In this document: positions 14,033 through 15,920 of the stretch, in pieces
How the letters are laid out: every line of letters starts with the position of its first letter
How positions within the stretch are numbered: the first letter of the stretch is position 1
Assembly (NCBI GenBank): GCA_023259235.1
Contig: JAHFQQ010000042.1
Coordinates: forward strand, 1 to 15,920
DNA length: 15,920 nt
From: Polaromonas sp.
GTDB lineage: Bacteria; Pseudomonadota; Gammaproteobacteria; Burkholderiales; Burkholderiaceae_C
Direction: 5' to 3'
Position numbers and translations under genes: made by a program
The notes under the pieces: model-generated
Told to the model about the DNA's origin: nothing
The model's database searches: none
The model's input: the letters and a program-made list of their open reading frames with translations, nothing else

Positions 14033-14608
14033 ATGGGCATGCTGATTCTGGGGTTGGTTCTTTTTCTGGGCGTGCACTCCACGCGCATCGTGGCCGACGG
14101 CTGGCGCACCGCCATGATGAGGCGGCTGGGGGCGGGCCCCTGGAAGGGGCTGTACGCGCTGCTGTCCATTGCAGGCTTTGTGCTGCTGGTGTGGGGCTTT
14201 GGCCTGGCGCGGCAGCAGCCGGTGGTGCTGTGGGTGCCGCCGCTGGCGATGCGCCATGTGGCGGCGCTGCTGACGCTGATCGCTTTCATTTTGCTGGCGG
14301 CTACTTATGTGCCGCGCAACGCAATCAGGGCGCGGCTGCATCACCCGATGGTGGCGGCCGTCCAGGTGTGGGCCGTTGCGCATCTGCTGGCCAACGGCAA
14401 TCTGGCGGATGTTGTGCTGTTTGGCAGCTTTCTGGTGTGGTCGATATTGAGTTTTCGCGCCGCACGGGCGCGCGACCGGGCCGCAGGGACTACGTATGCG
14501 GCGGGTGCGGCCTCAGGCACGGCGCTCACCGTGGTGGTGGGCGCTGTGGCCTGGGTTGTGTTTGCGTTCTGGGCGCACGCCGCGCTGATCGGCGTTCGAC
14601 CCTTTTAG
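14033..14608 (+). CDS. NnrU-family integral membrane protein
   Basis: A 191-residue membrane protein of the NnrU family, which includes proteins needed for nitrite/nitric oxide reductase expression in denitrifiers and is related to the carotenoid isomerase Z-ISO. Hydrophobic segments at about 3-14, 41-58, 73-91, 106-119, 124-140 and 163-185 predict five or six membrane spans. Family-type histidines are His15 (GVHSTRI), His75 (MRHVAA), His103/His104 (RLHHPM) and His117 (AVAHLLANGN), possible haem or metal ligands by analogy with Z-ISO. The start at 14033 has AAAGG 8 bases upstream and gives the family N terminus; the frame extends back to 13901 but that part is spacer. No denitrification gene is visible nearby, so the role here is open. 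Confidence 0.85.
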   Translation: MGMLILGLVLFLGVHSTRIVADGWRTAMMRRLGAGPWKGLYALLSIAGFVLLVWGFGLARQQPVVLWVPPLAMRHVAALLTLIAFILLAATYVPRNAIRARLHHPMVAAVQVWAVAHLLANGNLADVVLFGSFLVWSILSFRAARARDRAAGTTYAAGAASGTALTVVVGAVAWVVFAFWAHAALIGVRPF

Positions 14609-14617
14609 CCCGGAGTT

Positions 14618-14707
14618 TCAGGCGGCCGCGAGCCAGTAGGCCGCGTTGAACGGGCTGCTCATGCGCAGCGCCAGCGGCGAGATGTCAAGCAGTTTGTCGG
14701 TAGGCAT
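14618..14707 (-). CDS. Doubtful short open frame
   Basis: A 29-codon frame beginning MPTDKLLDISPLALRM, with a GGAAGG about 10 bases before its ATG. It lies downstream of the barstar gene on the same strand. The residues look protein-like, but the frame is too short to judge; it may be a microprotein, the end of a decayed gene, or chance. Confidence 0.2.
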   Translation of the reverse strand: MPTDKLLDISPLALRMSSPFNAAYWLAAA

Positions 14708-14747
14708 GGGTTCTTCGCCTTCCGCAACAATTTGTGGGGCCTGATTC

Positions 14748-14782
14748 GCCCGATTCCCTTGGCCAATATCCGGGGATCGGGC
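14748..14782 (-). terminator. Hairpin just after the barstar gene
   Basis: Arms 14748-14758 and 14772-14782 pair over 11 positions (GCCCGATTCCC against GGGGATCGGGC, with one T-G wobble) around a 13-base loop. The stem touches the barstar stop codon on the minus strand. There is no T tract after it, so it may protect the 3' end or be a weak terminator. Confidence 0.35.
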
Positions 14783-15255
14783 TACAGAAAAGAATAGAAA
14801 CATCTGAACGGGATCTTGCGATCCGCCCAGTATTCCGCGGCTTCCCTGAAGACGTCGAGCAATTGCTCCCTGGCTTCCTTGTCGAACTTGGCATGGGCCG
14901 GAATCTGCTCAAGCACGACGATAAAGCCGGGCTGCGGGCCGGATTTGAACACCAGGTCGGTGATGCAGTCATACAGGGCATCGAAGTTCTTGCCGAAATG
15001 CGCCGGGAACGTGTACTGCGCCGCGAGCATGTCCAGCACTTCCTGCTTGCTCTGGGCGCTGCTCAGGTTGGCATACAGAAAATGCTGGTTCAGTTGCGTG
15101 GCAGCGTCCTGCAAATCCTGCACGCGGAAGGCGCGTATGGACTGCACGATATTGGGCCGCACGCCGCGCAGCGGTATTTCGTCATTTTTGCGAAGGAGCG
15201 CCTCGCCATGCTTGCGCACTGGCGTTTCGTGGTCCTTACGAAGTGGTGTATCCAT
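14782..15255 (-). CDS. Barstar-family ribonuclease inhibitor
   Basis: Cytosolic inhibitor expected to bind and block the ribonuclease encoded immediately upstream. In the 157-residue form, the barstar domain spans about 34-157 and carries the motif AHFGKNFDALYDCITD, where Asp92 and Asp96 correspond to barstar Asp35 and Asp39 that contact the active site of barnase. It ends with the usual RKIPFRCFYSF. The first 34 residues are an unusual run of octapeptide repeats. ATG 15255 was chosen; an in-frame TTG at 15297 would add 14 residues, and neither has a clear Shine-Dalgarno. It is second in the operon, 62 bases after the ribonuclease stop. Inhibitor function is well supported by motif and neighbour. 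Confidence 0.9.
   Translation of the reverse strand: MDTPLRKDHETPVRKHGEALLRKNDEIPLRGVRPNIVQSIRAFRVQDLQDAATQLNQHFLYANLSSAQSKQEVLDMLAAQYTFPAHFGKNFDALYDCITDLVFKSGPQPGFIVVLEQIPAHAKFDKEAREQLLDVFREAAEYWADRKIPFRCFYSFL
15154..15249 (-). repeat. 24-base tandem repeat coding the barstar N terminus
   Basis: Four successive 24-base units encode TPLRKDHE, TPVRKHGE, ALLRKNDE and IPLRGVRP (residues 3-34). The pattern is x-P-L-R-K-x-x-E for three units and a diverged fourth that merges with the start of the barstar domain. The units differ in DNA, so the expansion is not recent. Confidence 0.6.
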
Positions 15256-15317
15256 CTCCGCGTCTCTTTCTCTTAAGTCGGTCAAGTCAAGATTCAAAAT
15301 AATCTGCCCGGTTCAAT

Positions 15318-15734
15318 TTACTGAACAATTTTGCGAAAACTCGCGTAGTGATCGAAGCTGTAATAGCAAACATCTGGCGCCGCGGGGCTCAAGCCGCCAC
15401 AAATAATGCGCCGCGCTCCCCGGCTGCGATCACCAGGCGTTCTGACGGTATATTCACGATAGTAGCCACGGTTTCTGGCAGGAAGGATTCGTTCCCGGTT
15501 GCCAAACACCACGCCGTCTTTCTCGTGCCGGAACGGCCCGCCCTGGTATATCAGCCCCATCATGTTGCGCCCTTGCGGCGGCAATTGAGCGATTGAGATC
15601 GTGCCAGCCGGGGCCAGATCGGCCCGTTCCCGGGCTTGCGCCACGCCTGGAAATAACCCGCCAAAACCCGCCGGCAACACCAGCAGCATGGCCACAACCG
15701 CGGCGCGCCAAGGCCCCCACCCCTTGCACAACAT
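15318..15734 (-). CDS. Secreted barnase-like guanyl-specific ribonuclease (N1/T1 family)
   Basis: A 138-residue precursor. Signal peptide: positive start, hydrophobic stretch 11-29, and a VAQA-R cleavage site at 34/35. The mature part matches the microbial ribonuclease fold: IYQGGPFRHEKDGVVFGNRE, then YYREYTV with candidate general base Glu94, RGARRIICGG with active-site arginines (108/109), and FDHYASF with candidate general acid His129, the counterparts of barnase Glu73, Arg83/87 and His102. Cys112 and Cys123 may form a disulfide. It would cleave RNA after guanosine in the periplasm or outside the cell. The ATG has AGGAAAGG just upstream. It is first in an operon with its barstar inhibitor, as is usual for this pair. 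Confidence 0.92.
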   Translation of the reverse strand: MLCKGWGPWRAAVVAMLLVLPAGFGGLFPGVAQARERADLAPAGTISIAQLPPQGRNMMGLIYQGGPFRHEKDGVVFGNRERILPARNRGYYREYTVRTPGDRSRGARRIICGGLSPAAPDVCYYSFDHYASFRKIVQ

Positions 15735-15744
15735 GAAATGCCTT

Positions 15745-15784
15745 TCCTGAATTCAGGATTAACCTGCCGATTTTTCGGGGTTAA
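15745..15784. promoter_or_regulatory. Two adjoining palindromes in the ribonuclease gene leader
   Basis: TCCTGAATTCAGGA (15745-15758) is a perfect 14-base palindrome that overlaps the ribosome site AGGAAAGG. Directly next to it, TTAACC (15759-15764) and GGTTAA (15779-15784) enclose CCGA-TTTT-TCGG, an imperfect 26-base inverted repeat. They could be operators, or RNA hairpins masking the ribosome site. Confidence 0.4.
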
Positions 15785-15798
15785 CCCTTAAATTTCAA
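15770..15798 (-). promoter_or_regulatory. Possible promoter of the ribonuclease-barstar operon
   Basis: On the minus strand TTGAAA (15798-15793) and AAAAAT (15775-15770) are 17 bases apart. The -35 is good and the -10 weak. Position before the ribonuclease start is right; the -10 lies inside the inverted repeat. Confidence 0.28.
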
Positions 15799-15831
15799 GA
15801 ATTGTAGTTTGCCGCATGCGGGCGGAAAATG

Positions 15832-15860
15832 CAAGTGCCTGCTGAAAGAACAGGCACTTG
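15832..15860 (-). terminator. Rho-independent-type terminator of the gene entering from the right edge
   Basis: Perfect 10-bp stem CAAGTGCCTG / CAGGCACTTG (15832-15841 and 15851-15860) with a 9-base loop. On the minus strand it lies 10 bases after the stop codon of the partial gene and is followed by GCATTTT, a short T tract. Confidence 0.65.
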
Positions 15861-15870
15861 GCGTAGGGCA

Positions 15871-15920
15871 TTAACCTTCTGATAAGTTAGTGCTAGCTGT
15901 CTTGGTTTTGCCTATCGAAC
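15871..15920 (-). CDS. C-terminal end of an unidentified gene, cut by window edge
   Basis: On the minus strand the last 15 codons read SIGKTKTASTNLSEG and end with TAA (15873-15871), 10 bases before a strong hairpin. The stop-plus-terminator arrangement supports a real gene running in from the right. Too little is visible to name it. Confidence 0.4.
   Translation of the reverse strand, partial: SIGKTKTASTNLSEG

Noticed and set aside
13540..14289. 249-codon open frame on the minus strand
   Set aside because: It overlaps both the small hydrophilic gene and the NnrU-family gene in antisense; the composition is low-complexity and no family is recognisable.
1..15920. CRISPR arrays, tRNA or rRNA genes, insertion sequences
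   Set aside because: No regularly spaced repeats, no tRNA cloverleaf or rRNA stretch, and no transposase frame or long terminal inverted repeats were seen on either strand.

Overview
The window is a chromosomal replication-origin neighbourhood. On the + strand it carries dnaA, dnaN and gyrB, with a probable rpmH start codon pointing away at base 1 and DnaA boxes on both sides of dnaA. Gene order, the long GyrB (877 residues), the high-GC codon use and a short GCTATTAAT...ATAGC palindrome repeated between genes fit a betaproteobacterium of the Burkholderiales, most likely Comamonadaceae (Polaromonas/Rhodoferax/Acidovorax type). The genus is inference.

Layout. Bases 1-401: rpmH-dnaA spacer with DnaA boxes. 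402-5895: dnaA, oriC-like spacer with boxes and a CTA triplet run, dnaN, gyrB. 5924-10173: an ordinary + strand block with an exported M19-type dipeptidase, a class I DAHP synthase, a DUF4143 AAA ATPase and a DnaQ-like DEDDh exonuclease. 10174-10531: a repeat copy and a broken VapC-like PIN toxin gene. 10532-13345: a three-gene minus-strand operon of visibly lower GC than its flanks. 13594-14608: a small disordered hydrophilic protein and an NnrU-family membrane protein. 14782-15734 (minus): a secreted barnase-like ribonuclease followed by its barstar-type inhibitor. The last 50 bases hold the C-terminal end of another minus-strand gene with its own hairpin.

The most unusual object is the minus-strand operon. 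Its first gene encodes one 683-residue chain: an N-terminal helix-turn-helix, a complete Dcm/EcoRII-like cytosine-5 methyltransferase and a C-terminal HNH endonuclease, that is, modification, restriction and probably self-regulation in one polypeptide. A perfect 11-bp inverted repeat lies 11 bases upstream of its start. Its core differs by one central base from the operator I recall for the self-repressing methyltransferase M.SsoII. The fusion joint keeps a Shine-Dalgarno-like AAGGAG and in-frame GTG/ATG codons, so the nuclease might also be made alone. The stop codon overlaps the ribosome site of a small unknown gene (start TTG), whose stop directly abuts a second unknown gene. All three therefore appear to be translated as a unit. 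The vapC remnant beside it suggests this spot near the origin has received accessory DNA more than once.

Limits: no database search or base-composition calculation was run. Family names rest on motifs read by eye and remembered homologues.
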